The notes: generated from the letters alone by a model not told the origin. Counted from the first letter of the stretch, positions 1 to 6,621 are shown. The stretch: DNA of 7,437 nt from Chitinispirillales bacterium (GCA_031254445.1 JAIRUL010000116.1:1-7437), one strand, 5' to 3'. A program made the numbers and translations.

Positions 1-15
1 GGCGGCGGTGTGGAT

Positions 16-39
16 GGTTTTGATGTTGATGTTGACTTT
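16..39 (+). repeat. GAYNTT hexamer run upstream of nifS
   Basis: Three perfectly phased hexamers (GATGTT, GATGTT, GACTTT) occupy 22-39, preceded by the related GGTTTT at 16-21. Similar runs occur at 104-115, 3964-3989, 6205-6240 and 6747-6806. The overlapping TTGATG and TTGACT words resemble sigma-70 -35 boxes, but I see no convincing -10 at the right distance here. The function is unknown. Confidence 0.6.
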
Positions 40-40
40 T

Positions 41-64
41 GTGTGGCGGCTTTAGCCGCCACAC
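41..64. repeat. Perfect 11-bp hairpin with 2-nt loop
   Basis: The arm GTGTGGCGGCT (41-51) is exactly complementary to 54-64, with TT between them. A second small hairpin follows directly (GAAGCC 70-75, GGCTTC 79-84, loop GTA). There is no downstream T-tract, so this is not a canonical intrinsic terminator. The long perfect stem with a 2-nt loop resembles the hairpins of the 121-bp elements elsewhere in the window. Confidence 0.7.
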
Positions 65-76
65 GTTATGAAGCCG

Positions 77-156
77 TAGGCTTCGTCTGAAAAAGATTTA
101 AAAGATTTTGATTTTATAGGCTTCGTCTGAAAAAGATTTTAAAAAGAATTTGACTT
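77..156 (+). repeat. Two tandem copies of a ~40-bp unit
   Basis: A 23-bp identical block (77-99 and 117-139, beginning TAGGCTTCGTCTG) recurs at a 40-bp period. The AT-rich remainder of the unit, made of GATTTT/GACTTT-like words, is imperfectly repeated. It lies in the nifS leader, ending about 25 bp before the start codon. It may be a tandem duplication of a leader or promoter segment. Confidence 0.75.
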
Positions 157-180
157 TTATTAGGTGAAAGGCAAACCGCT

Positions 181-1350
181 GTGAACTACGCCCCCGCCCA
201 TGTCGCCTACTTCGACAACAACGCCACGACGCGCGTCGCGCCGGAGGTGGTTGAGGCCATGATGCCGTTTTTCGGGGAGAGCTACGGCAACCCCTCCAGC
301 ATATATAGGTTCGGCGGCTCTGTCCGGCGGCTCGTGGAGCGGGCGCGGGAGCAGGTCGCGGCGCTCATCGGGGCCTCGCCGGAGGAGATAGTCTTCACCT
401 CCTGCGGCTCCGAGAGCGACAACATGGCGCTCAAGGGGTTCTTTCAGGAGCGCGGGGGCAAAACCAAAATAGTCACGACGGCCGTGGAGCACCCGGCGGT
501 GCGCAGCACCGCCCGGTTTTTGAAAGGGCGGGGGGCGGATCTGACGGAGCTCCCAGTCGACGGCGAGGGCATGCTCTCCCCGTCCGCCCTAGGCGCGTTA
601 GGCATCGGCCCCGATACCCTTGTCTCCGCGATGTGGGCCAACAACGAGACCGGGGCGGTCTTCCCCATAAAGGAGCTCGCGGAGGCGGCCAAGGCGCGGG
701 GCGCATTGTTCCACACCGACGCGGTGCAGGCGGCGGGGAAGGCCGTTATCGACGTTCGGAAAGTTCCTATAGACATGCTCGCGCTCTCCGGCCACAAGCT
801 GCACGCCCCCAAGGGGATAGGGGCGGCCTATTTTCGGGCCGGCGCGCCTATCCGGGCGATTATCCACGGGGGCCACCAGGAGGGCGGGCGGCGCGCCGGC
901 ACCGAAAACGTCCCATATATAATAGGAATAGGGCGGGCCTGCGAACTGGCCGCGGGCCGCATGGCCGAGGAGGATACCCGCGTTCGGGCCATGCGCGACA
1001 GGCTCGAGGGGGCGCTGCTAGCGCGGTGCGCCGGGGCCAAGCTGAACGGCCCGCCGGCCGCGCGGCTGCCGAACACGACAAACATCAGCTTCGAGAACAT
1101 AGAGGGCGAGGCCGTGCTGCTGCACCTAGACGAGGCCGGCATAGCCGCCAGCTCCGGCTCCGCCTGCACCACCGGCGCGCTCGAGCCGTCGCACGTGATG
1201 ATGGCAATGGGGGTGCCGTACAGCTACGCCCACAGCTCAATCCGCTTCTCTTTGAGCGTCTACAATACGGAGGAGGAGGTGGATAGGGTGATAGCGGCGA
1301 TGCCGGGGATTGTGGAGAAATTGAGGCGGCTGTCGCCCTTTGTGGGTTGA
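181..1350 (+). CDS. nifS: Cysteine desulfurase, NifS/IscS family
   Basis: This is a pyridoxal-phosphate enzyme of fold type I that removes sulfur from L-cysteine as an enzyme persulfide for Fe-S cluster and other sulfur-transfer pathways in the cytoplasm. The 389-residue product has the usual length and all key motifs. These are the N-terminal YFDNNATT (10-17), His104 in VEHPAV, which stacks on the cofactor, and Asp180/Gln183 in HTDAVQ. The Schiff-base lysine is Lys206 in SGHK, and the active-site loop SSGSACTTG carries the persulfide Cys329. LEPSHVMMAMG follows as in NifS/group I enzymes. The start is GTG at 181, with AGGTGAAAGG at 162-171 as a somewhat distant ribosome binding site; no better in-frame start lies before the conserved N-terminus. 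No nifU, iscU or iscR is adjacent in the window, so a nitrogen-fixation role cannot be inferred. The housekeeping iscS name is equally possible. Confidence 0.95.
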   Translation: MNYAPAHVAYFDNNATTRVAPEVVEAMMPFFGESYGNPSSIYRFGGSVRRLVERAREQVAALIGASPEEIVFTSCGSESDNMALKGFFQERGGKTKIVTTAVEHPAVRSTARFLKGRGADLTELPVDGEGMLSPSALGALGIGPDTLVSAMWANNETGAVFPIKELAEAAKARGALFHTDAVQAAGKAVIDVRKVPIDMLALSGHKLHAPKGIGAAYFRAGAPIRAIIHGGHQEGGRRAGTENVPYIIGIGRACELAAGRMAEEDTRVRAMRDRLEGALLARCAGAKLNGPPAARLPNTTNISFENIEGEAVLLHLDEAGIAASSGSACTTGALEPSHVMMAMGVPYSYAHSSIRFSLSVYNTEEEVDRVIAAMPGIVEKLRRLSPFVG

Positions 1351-1382
1351 TTTTGGCTTTGGCGGCGGGCTATTATATGCGC

Positions 1383-1467
1383 GTAGGGGCGGGGCTTGCC
1401 CCCGCTACTGCTGTTATATCCGCCCGATTTCCATATAGAATAGGGCGGGGGCAAGCCCCGCCCCTAC
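1383..1467. repeat. Perfect 23-bp inverted repeat, GTAGGGGCGGGG family
   Basis: Positions 1383-1405 and 1445-1467 are exact reverse complements separated by 39 bp. Each arm also contains a small internal self-complementary core (GGGGC, TT, GCCCC). It follows nifS by 32 bp and could form a strong mRNA 3'-end hairpin, but no T-tract follows, so intrinsic termination is not supported. The 11-bp motif GTAGGGGCGGG at the arm ends recurs at 3768-3778, inside the terminator of the next gene. Partial copies lie at 1500-1510 and 1601-1609. This looks like a dispersed palindromic repeat. Confidence 0.85.
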
Positions 1468-1538
1468 AATGGCGTTTGGAAACTACGGCGCGCCCGCCCC
1501 CCGCCCCTATAAAATTTTCACAATTTTAAAAAAAAAGC

Positions 1539-1567
1539 TTGCACTCTCGCCGGTTTTTTATTATCAT
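1539..1567 (+). promoter_or_regulatory. Candidate sigma-70 promoter for the secreted protein gene
   Basis: TTGCAC (1539-1544) and TATCAT (1562-1567) are separated by 17 bp and followed by AT-rich DNA. The -10 is a good match but the -35 is poor. If used, it gives a leader of about 205 nt. A closer -10-like TATAAA lies at 1682-1687 but lacks a recognisable -35 at proper spacing. Confidence 0.3.
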
Positions 1568-1778
1568 ATATAGAAGCCCCTAATTTTTTAGCGCGTAGCG
1601 CCGCCCCTAAAATAGATTAATTTTATGGGGATGCGGATTGCCGGAAAAAGTTTGTAACGAAAAAGCGGGGTGTGCGGTCTATATAAAATAGCGGGTTTGC
1701 TGAACCGCGGGGATCGCCTGGCGAGAAAGAAAATAGGTCGTAATTTTTTACTAACTAACATCCAAAAGGAGCAGTGTT
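1568..1778 (+). other. Long leader region before the secreted protein gene
   Basis: No gene is supported here. The stretch holds partial GCCCCTA repeat fragments (1576-1582, 1601-1609), a weak stem around 1604-1630 and the TATAAA at 1682-1687. A short imperfect stem pairs GGTT with AACC just after 1690. The ribosome binding site AAAAGGAG (1764-1771) lies 7 nt before the ATG at 1779. I recognise no known riboswitch. Confidence 0.4.
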
Positions 1779-3746
1779 ATGGGACGTTTCACAAAGCAGG
1801 TGGCAGGCTGGCTTGCGGCGGCGGCGCTCACGGTCGGGGCGGCGGGGGCATTCGCGGCTGATTTTTTGCTCGCGGACTTTGAGAGCGGGGACAACGCGTC
1901 GAAGATGAACACGTATTTCTATCTTTACAGTTCGCCGTGGGCGGATACAACGTACCCGCTCAAGACCCAAATATACGCCGAATTGAACGGCACAACGCTA
2001 TTTAACAGCGGCGGGCCGGACAAATTCGGCCCTCATGCGTACCTGCCGCCCATGTCTGACGACGGCGTTGCCATTGCCGGCTTTAATTCGAACTATTGCG
2101 GCGGCGTCCAAGTCAGGAACCTAACGCCAATTGACGGTGATGTAGATGGCGGTGATTACGGTGGGTTCTACCCTGCGACCGGTTTCGGCATCATCCTTTC
2201 GGAGGGAGACGGCATTGGAATTGGCTCGAGCTTCAACACGGCTACGGGTTTCAGGTTTAAGGTTAAAGCTTTCGCACCCGGGGCGACGAGCGTTAAATTT
2301 ATATTCAAGGTGGAAACAATCAAAAATGACGGGGCATTGGTAACGTTTATGTCCCCGCCTGCTCCGGCCAACGCCGTGCAGTTTAACCCGGCGAACGCGT
2401 ACGCCATAAAAATTACTATACCGACAGGCGAGTGGATCGACACAACTATCCGACTTGAGCCCATTGTGGCTGCGACGCTTGCCGAAGGCGCAAAGCTTGG
2501 TGCGGCCGGTTCGGGCGGCTCGGCTGGGCCAATGAAGCAGTTCGCGTATTGGGGGCAAAGCTTTTCGTTTGTAAAATCGGAGGTTACAAAAGTTGCGTGG
2601 GCCATCAACGCTGAAGACAATGCGGTATCAGACATTGACCTCTATCTCGACGATGTCTATATCTTAGATTTCGATTGGGTATCCCCCGATGTATGCCAAG
2701 GCTGCGTCGGCGAGATCGGCAACATCCCTACGCCGTCGAAGAAGCTGTCGGATTTCGACAGTGACTACGTCGATGACCCCAGGCAAAACACCCTCGGATA
2801 CTACTGGTTCTACTACACGGACGAGGAAGCCGGCGGCGTTTCTGAACCAAGCGGGCTTGTAGAGGGCGGGGAGTACGACCCAACACCCTACGTTATAGCG
2901 ACTGCCGGTGGAGGCGTCGGCGGCACCAACGGCGCGAATTTCGGTTTCACCACGGGTCCGGCGCAGTTCAGGAACATAATTAACGATGAGATGATAGCGC
3001 CTTTCGTCGGCATCGGCGCCAACCTATGCAACATAGACATGAATTACGTGGATCCGCCGAGTGATTTTCTGAACGCCAAGCCGTTTCAGACTGCGGGCGG
3101 AGGCGTCTACTTTGAGTACAAGACTACCGGCATAGACAAGGTCTATGTCGAGATTACAGACAGCCTTGACGCTGCGGGCCGCGCGGCCGACAATGACGGC
3201 GTGGTCAATTACACGACGGTTCCGGGCACGGACGGCGAGTGGAAGAGCGCGAAGGTGCCGTTCAGCAAGCTCGTGCTTCCCCCATGGGCTTACACCAATG
3301 GCCAAACTCGGCGTACAGGGGCTAACGAGGCGCCTAATTACTCGAGGCTTTCTCAGATCAAGTTCAAGTATCAGGGCGCCAATGCCGCCGGCACCATGGC
3401 CATCGACAACGTTTACTTCTGGGGCGCGGACGCTTGGGGTCCTAAAGACAACGTCAAGCTCGTCGGCAAGCAGGCCAAGGCCGTTGGCATGCGCGCGACC
3501 TACAGCCGCGGCGTGGTGGGCGTAAACTGGAACACCGCGGCGTCTATCGCGAGCGGCAAGATCTCCCTTGTCAACACCAAGGGCCGCGTGGTGGCCTCCG
3601 CACCCATCGCGAAGTCCGGCAGCAAAGTAACGGCGAAGCTAGGCGCGGGCAAGCTCCCGACCGGCATGTACTTCGTCCGCGTAAACGCCAAGGACGTGAA
3701 CGGCAAGAAGATCGTCCAGAACGCGCCGATCAGCATTGTGAAGTAA
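1779..3746 (+). CDS. Secreted two-module beta-sandwich-like protein with T9SS-like sorting tail
   Basis: The 655-residue product begins with a clear Sec signal peptide: a basic start, a hydrophobic stretch at residues 10-25, and probable cleavage after AFA at 26. Two related modules follow. Module 1 (about 29-300) opens with LADFESGD and closes with LYLDDVYILDFDW. Module 2 (about 322-553) opens with LSDFDSDY and closes with MAIDNVYFWGADAW. This start-and-end pattern suggests jelly-roll carbohydrate-binding-like domains (CBM11/CIA30-like), which is inference. A linker at 301-320 contains a CxxC (Cys306, Cys309). Residues about 565-655 form a C-terminal sorting-type domain with ISLVNTKGRVV, LPTGMYFVRV and a final ISIVK, as in Por-secretion tails of type IX substrates. 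I see no catalytic motif, so a surface binding or structural role is likelier than an enzyme. The ATG start is fixed by AAAAGGAG and the signal peptide. Its own terminator follows. Confidence 0.92.
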   Translation: MGRFTKQVAGWLAAAALTVGAAGAFAADFLLADFESGDNASKMNTYFYLYSSPWADTTYPLKTQIYAELNGTTLFNSGGPDKFGPHAYLPPMSDDGVAIAGFNSNYCGGVQVRNLTPIDGDVDGGDYGGFYPATGFGIILSEGDGIGIGSSFNTATGFRFKVKAFAPGATSVKFIFKVETIKNDGALVTFMSPPAPANAVQFNPANAYAIKITIPTGEWIDTTIRLEPIVAATLAEGAKLGAAGSGGSAGPMKQFAYWGQSFSFVKSEVTKVAWAINAEDNAVSDIDLYLDDVYILDFDWVSPDVCQGCVGEIGNIPTPSKKLSDFDSDYVDDPRQNTLGYYWFYYTDEEAGGVSEPSGLVEGGEYDPTPYVIATAGGGVGGTNGANFGFTTGPAQFRNIINDEMIAPFVGIGANLCNIDMNYVDPPSDFLNAKPFQTAGGGVYFEYKTTGIDKVYVEITDSLDAAGRAADNDGVVNYTTVPGTDGEWKSAKVPFSKLVLPPWAYTNGQTRRTGANEAPNYSRLSQIKFKYQGANAAGTMAIDNVYFWGADAWGPKDNVKLVGKQAKAVGMRATYSRGVVGVNWNTAASIASGKISLVNTKGRVVASAPIAKSGSKVTAKLGAGKLPTGMYFVRVNAKDVNGKKIVQNAPISIVK

Positions 3747-3771
3747 GATTTACAGATAGTCTACGCAGTAG

Positions 3772-3802
3772 GGGCGGGCGCCATGTGCCCGCCCTTTTTT
3801 TT
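3772..3802 (+). terminator. Intrinsic terminator of the secreted protein gene
   Basis: GGGCGGGC (3772-3779) pairs perfectly with GCCCGCCC (3787-3794) across a 7-nt loop, followed immediately by eight T residues (3795-3802). It starts 25 bp after the stop codon. Its upstream arm sits inside a GTAGGGGCGGG motif (3768-3778), the same motif as the 1383-1467 repeat, so the terminator may derive from that repeat. Confidence 0.92.
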
Positions 3803-3826
3803 GCCATAGCGTCCCGTGCCCAATCA

Positions 3827-3947
3827 AGGGTTGCTGCTAAGTAAAGGCAAGGCTGGCCTTGCCTTTACGAACGCTGCAAAACGCCCCCCGCGTCCCTATC
3901 GCGCCGGCAAGCGACCGATGATTTGCAGCACGCCCCATTTCCCCATA
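3827..3947 (+). repeat. 121-bp structured repeat element, copy A
   Basis: It begins AGGGTTGCTGCTAA and then has a perfect hairpin: GTAAAGGCAAGGC (3841-3853), TG, and its exact complement (3856-3868). A second structure follows, with GCTGCAAA (3873-3880) pairing with TTTGCAGC (3922-3929) around a small CGCG stem (3889-3903). It ends with ACGCCCCATTTCCCCATA. Closely similar sequence in the same orientation occurs at 6622-6743, and related inverted copies lie at 6248-6368 and 6421-6541. No open reading frame of substance is inside. It lies between a terminator and the alaA promoter region. Confidence 0.85.
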
Positions 3948-3963
3948 AGCCTTTTAAGCTTTT

Positions 3964-3989
3964 GATTTTCATCCGTTGACGTTGACGTT
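3964..3989 (+). repeat. GAYNTT hexamer run upstream of alaA
   Basis: GATTTT (3964-3969) and two phased GACGTT copies (3978-3989) follow the ATGGGG-type end of element copy A by 16 bp. The overlapping TTGACG words form good -35 boxes, one of which is used in the promoter call below. Confidence 0.55.
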
Positions 3990-4003
3990 GCCCCGCCCAT
4001 AAT
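3976..4003 (+). promoter_or_regulatory. Probable sigma-70 promoter of alaA
   Basis: TTGACG (3976-3981) and CATAAT (3998-4003) are spaced by 16 bp. TAATAT at 4000-4005 is an alternative -10 with an 18-bp spacer. The predicted transcript would start near 4010, giving a leader of about 55 nt. The -35 is part of the hexamer run, so the match may partly reflect the repeat. Confidence 0.45.
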
Positions 4004-4064
4004 ATATTTTACATTTCATCCGGCCTACGCCTATGAAAAAGGGAAAAGGAAAAAGGAACAAAGC

Positions 4065-5279
4065 ATGGTTACCGTAAAAAAATCGGCAAAGCTAGACAAC
4101 GTCCTCTACGACATCCGCGGTCCCGTGACCGACGAGGCCAAGAGGCTTGAAGACGAGGGGCGCCAGATACTCAAGCTGAACACCGGCAACCCCGCCCCTT
4201 TCGGGCTCATGGCGCCGGACGAGATGATCCACGACATGATCATCAACCTGACGAAGTCCGAGGGCTACTGCGACTCGAAAGGGCTCTTCCCTGCGCGCAA
4301 GGCCGTGATGCAGTACTGCCAGGAGAAGGGCATCGCCGGCGTGGACATCGAGGACATCTACATCGGGAACGGGGCCAGCGAGGTGATTCAGGTGGCCGCG
4401 ATGGCGCTCCTAGACGGCGGCGACGAGCTCCTCATCCCCGCGCCGGACTACCCGCTTTGGACGGCGGTCACCAACCTCTCCGGCGGCAAGGCCGTGCACT
4501 ACCTATGCGACGAGGCGTCCAACTGGTATCCCGACATAGAGGACATAAAGCGCAAGGTCACGCCCCGCACCCGCGGCATCGTGGTCATAAACCCCAACAA
4601 CCCGACGGGCGCGCTCTACCCTGTCGAGGTTTTGCAGCGGATAATCGAGGTCGCGCGCGAGCACAGCCTCATAATTTTCGCCGACGAAATATACGACAAG
4701 ATCCTCTACGACGACGCCAAGCACACCGCGCTCGCCTCCTTGGCCGACGACCTGCTCTTCATCACGTTCAACGGGCTCTCCAAGAGCTACCGCGTGGCTG
4801 GCTTCCGCGTCGGCTGGATGGTGGTGAGCGGCAACAAGGGGTGCGCCAAGGACTACTGCGAGGGGCTGACAATGCTTGCGTCCATGCGCCTGTGCAGCAA
4901 CGTGCCCGGGCAGTCGATAATCCAAACGGCGCTGGGCGGGTACCAGAGCATCTACGACCTCACGCGCAAGGGCGGGCGCTTGCGCGAGCAGCGCGACATT
5001 TGCCACTCCATGCTGACGGGCATCCCGGGCGTCTCCTGCACCAAGCCGCAGGCGGCGTTCTACGCCTTCCCCAAGGTAGACGTGAAGAAGTTCAACATCG
5101 CCGACGACGAAAAAATGGTCTACGACCTGCTGCGGCAGGAGCACATACTGATGATCCACGGCGGCGGGTTCAACTGGCCCGAGCCGGATCACTTCAGGGT
5201 GGTGTACCTGCCCTGCCCCGAGGACTTGACCGAGGCTATGCGGCGGATAGGCAAGTTTTTTGAAAGCTATAGGCAGTGA
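4065..5279 (+). CDS. alaA: Alanine-synthesising aminotransferase, AlaA type
   Basis: This is a pyridoxal-phosphate class I/II aminotransferase, predicted to transfer the amino group of glutamate to pyruvate to make alanine (reversibly) in the cytoplasm. The 404-residue product matches the length and much of the sequence I recall for E. coli AlaA. Shared stretches include NVLYDIRGPV (12-21), TGNPAPFG (40-47), EGYCDSKGL (66-74), YIGNGASEVI (99-108) and PAPDYPLWTA (125-134). Catalytic features are NPNNPTG (176-182), with Asn179 binding the cofactor, and Asp207/Tyr210 in ADEIYDKILYDD. Lys240 in GLSKSYRVAGFR is the Schiff-base residue, and Arg378 near the C-terminus binds the substrate carboxylate. 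The ATG at 4065 is preceded by AAAAGGA (4051-4057) with 7-nt spacing. It appears monocistronic and converges with the next gene. Substrate specificity within this subfamily is inferred from similarity. Confidence 0.94.
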   Translation: MVTVKKSAKLDNVLYDIRGPVTDEAKRLEDEGRQILKLNTGNPAPFGLMAPDEMIHDMIINLTKSEGYCDSKGLFPARKAVMQYCQEKGIAGVDIEDIYIGNGASEVIQVAAMALLDGGDELLIPAPDYPLWTAVTNLSGGKAVHYLCDEASNWYPDIEDIKRKVTPRTRGIVVINPNNPTGALYPVEVLQRIIEVAREHSLIIFADEIYDKILYDDAKHTALASLADDLLFITFNGLSKSYRVAGFRVGWMVVSGNKGCAKDYCEGLTMLASMRLCSNVPGQSIIQTALGGYQSIYDLTRKGGRLREQRDICHSMLTGIPGVSCTKPQAAFYAFPKVDVKKFNIADDEKMVYDLLRQEHILMIHGGGFNWPEPDHFRVVYLPCPEDLTEAMRRIGKFFESYRQ

Positions 5280-5309
5280 GCGGCCGTTTGGTTGCCCGCC
5301 GCGCTGCGG

Positions 5310-6167
5310 TCACGCCGCAAAATTGACTGTCGGCGCCTGCGTCGCCGTGTTAACGGCGTTGGCGTAGGCCGCCGCCGCGTCGCCCGCAACGCGCGCCGCC
5401 CGTCGGTTCCCCCCTCTTTTGGCCTGCTGGCCAGCGCCGTCGCCGTTTGCGTCCGGGTCCCGCGCGCTTTCTTCCGCTCCGCCGCGCGCTTCCGCCGCCC
5501 GCTTCTCGCTTAGCTCCGCCCTCGCGGCGCTTTCGGCGCGCGCGGCCGCCGAGGCGACCGCGCCGTCCTGGGCGGAGGGGGAGGCGGGCGCCAGCGCGGC
5601 GGAGCGGACCGCCTGCATCTTGGCTATGGTGGCTTCGGGGTTGCCCCTCACGGGCGACGCGTCTATGCCCACCTCGCCGCCCACGGCGTAGCGCTTGCCG
5701 TCGGGGCCGCGCTGGTATTCGTATGCGGCTCCGCCGGTGATGTAGGGGCCGCCGGCCGAGATGTGGGCTTGCTCGTGGTCGCGGACCTCCTTGTCGACGG
5801 CTTTCAGCTCGTTTATGGCCTTTTGCTCTTCGGGCGTGAACCCGGCGCTGTTGCCCGCGCCGTCGCCGTCGGCAACTTCGGCCTCGCCGCCGCTTTCGCC
5901 GCCGTCGGCATTATCGGCGCTTTTTGCGGTATCTTCCGGCGCCGGCGGGGGCTCTATGGGCTTGGGCATTGTGGCGATGATGGCGGCGTCCGGCGCCGCG
6001 AACGAGGGGATGTACTCGTCTTTTTGCGGCATAGGCGCGCCGGCGCCGGCGGCCGCCCTGATTTCGGGGGTGGCCCTGACGCTGCCGCTGAAATACGAGG
6101 AACCCGCGCCCTGCGCCTGCGGGACGTAGCTGCCTACCCTAACGGACATGTTCTCGTCCATAGCCAT
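5310..6167 (-). CDS. SprA-related putative metalloprotease, CJM1_0395 family
   Basis: The 285-residue product contains a conserved core at about residues 110-201. This core includes TPEEQKAINELKAVDKEVRDHEQAHISAGG, split here as FTPEEQKAINELKAVD and KEVRDHEQAHISAGG. It continues with GAAYEYQRGPDGKRYAVGGE and VGIDASPV, and ends MQAVRSAALAPASPSAQD. This matches the SprA-related family, often annotated as putative metalloprotease CJM1_0395. HEQAH at 131-135 is an HEXXH zinc-binding motif; proteolysis itself is unproven for the family. The N-terminal 108 residues are low-complexity, rich in Pro, Ala, Gly and acidic residues. The C-terminal 80 are Ala/Arg/Glu-rich and probably helical, ending in a disordered-looking tail. 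There is no signal peptide or membrane segment. The start is uncertain: Met1, Met3 and Met7 are all possible, and only a distant AGGA lies upstream. The gene is very GC-rich and ends 30 bp from alaA, tail to tail. Confidence 0.9.
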   Translation of the reverse strand: MAMDENMSVRVGSYVPQAQGAGSSYFSGSVRATPEIRAAAGAGAPMPQKDEYIPSFAAPDAAIIATMPKPIEPPPAPEDTAKSADNADGGESGGEAEVADGDGAGNSAGFTPEEQKAINELKAVDKEVRDHEQAHISAGGPYITGGAAYEYQRGPDGKRYAVGGEVGIDASPVRGNPEATIAKMQAVRSAALAPASPSAQDGAVASAAARAESAARAELSEKRAAEARGGAEESARDPDANGDGAGQQAKRGGNRRAARVAGDAAAAYANAVNTATQAPTVNFAA

Positions 6168-6195
6168 AGTAGTTTAATGTTCCTATATATACAAT

Positions 6196-6224
6196 AATAT
6201 AATAAATCACAATCAAAATCACAA
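6196..6224 (-). promoter_or_regulatory. Candidate promoter of the metalloprotease-like gene
   Basis: On the minus strand, TTGTGA (6224 to 6219) and TATATT (6201 to 6196) are separated by 17 bp. Transcription would start near 6189, about 22 nt before the ATG at 6167. The -35 lies inside the hexamer run 6205-6240, as in the alaA promoter. Confidence 0.4.
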
Positions 6225-6240
6225 TCACAAACAAAATCTT
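6205..6240 (-). repeat. Six phased hexamers upstream of the metalloprotease-like gene
   Basis: Six exactly phased 6-mers lie on the plus strand: AATCAC, AATCAA, AATCAC, AATCAC, AAACAA, AATCTT. Read on the minus strand, the sense strand for the neighbouring gene, they are GATTGT/GATTTT-type words. The run ends 7 bp before element copy B1. Confidence 0.75.
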
Positions 6241-6247
6241 AAAAAGC

Positions 6248-6368
6248 TTATGGGGAAATGGATTTTCTGCAACTCCCGCGCCGTGGTTTACGGGGCAGGG
6301 GCGCCGGAGCCTTTTGCGCTGGTGTCGTAAAGGCGTGGCCAGCCCTGCCCGCGCTTAGCAGCAACCCT
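6248..6368 (-). repeat. 121-bp structured repeat element, copy B1 (broken hairpin)
   Basis: This is an inverted copy relative to 3827-3947. It starts TATGGGGAAATGG and ends TTAGCAGCAACCCT. One hairpin arm, GTAAAGGCGTGGC (6327-6339), is identical to copy B2. The other arm, GCCCTGCCCGCGC (6342-6354), no longer complements it at several positions. The middle (about 6290-6344) is nearly identical to that of B2 and differs from the middle of copies A and C, so two subtypes exist. Confidence 0.8.
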
Positions 6369-6420
6369 GATAGGCTTACGTAATGCTGAAGCCGTCGCAG
6401 CCTTTAAAGTCAAATTCTTA

Positions 6421-6541
6421 TATGGGGAAATGGGGCGTGCTGCAACTCCCGTGCCGTGGTTTAAGGGGCAGGGGCGCCGGAGCCTTTTGCGCTGGTGTCG
6501 TAAAGGCGTGGCCAGCCACGCCTTTACTTAGCTGCAACCCT
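6421..6541 (-). repeat. 121-bp structured repeat element, copy B2
   Basis: This inverted copy is 121 bp long. Its hairpin is perfect: GTAAAGGCGTGGC (6500-6512), CA, and the exact complement (6515-6527). TATGGGGAAATGGGGCGTGC marks one end and TTAGCTGCAACCCT the other. It lies 52 bp after B1 in the same orientation. The spacer before it holds AAAGTC and AAATTC (6406-6417), phased remnants of the hexamer type. Confidence 0.85.
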
Positions 6542-6621
6542 GGGCTGGGATTTAATGCTATAGCGAACGTCAAAAGCATATGCCGACAGGGTTTTGGACG
6601 GCAGCGTTCCGTATACCGTTT
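6542..6621. other. Spacer between inverted element copies
   Basis: An 80-bp stretch separates the hairpin ends of B2 and copy C. It contains a 5-bp stem TGCCG/CGGCA around 6580-6604 and a GAACG/CGTTC pair. I see no gene or known RNA. Confidence 0.4.

Noticed and set aside
633..1286. 217-codon frame overlapping nifS on the same strand
   Set aside because: It is an Arg/Gly-rich frame-shift shadow of nifS.
1383..1467. Intrinsic terminator of nifS
   Set aside because: The stem is strong but no T-run follows either arm; kept as a repeat only.
1347..1529. 60-codon frame after nifS
   Set aside because: It overlaps the nifS stop region and runs through the 23-bp inverted repeat; it has no start signal.
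4503..5192. Long minus-strand open frame of 229 codons inside alaA
   Set aside because: It is antisense to a clearly conserved gene and is explained by GC-rich codon bias; no family motif is visible.
5280..5309. Bidirectional terminator between the convergent genes
   Set aside because: Only a short GCGG/CCGC stem extending into the downstream gene end is visible, and there is no T-tract on either strand.
5419..6197. Several plus-strand open frames opposite the metalloprotease-like gene
   Set aside because: They are low-complexity antisense shadows of a gene with a recognised conserved core.
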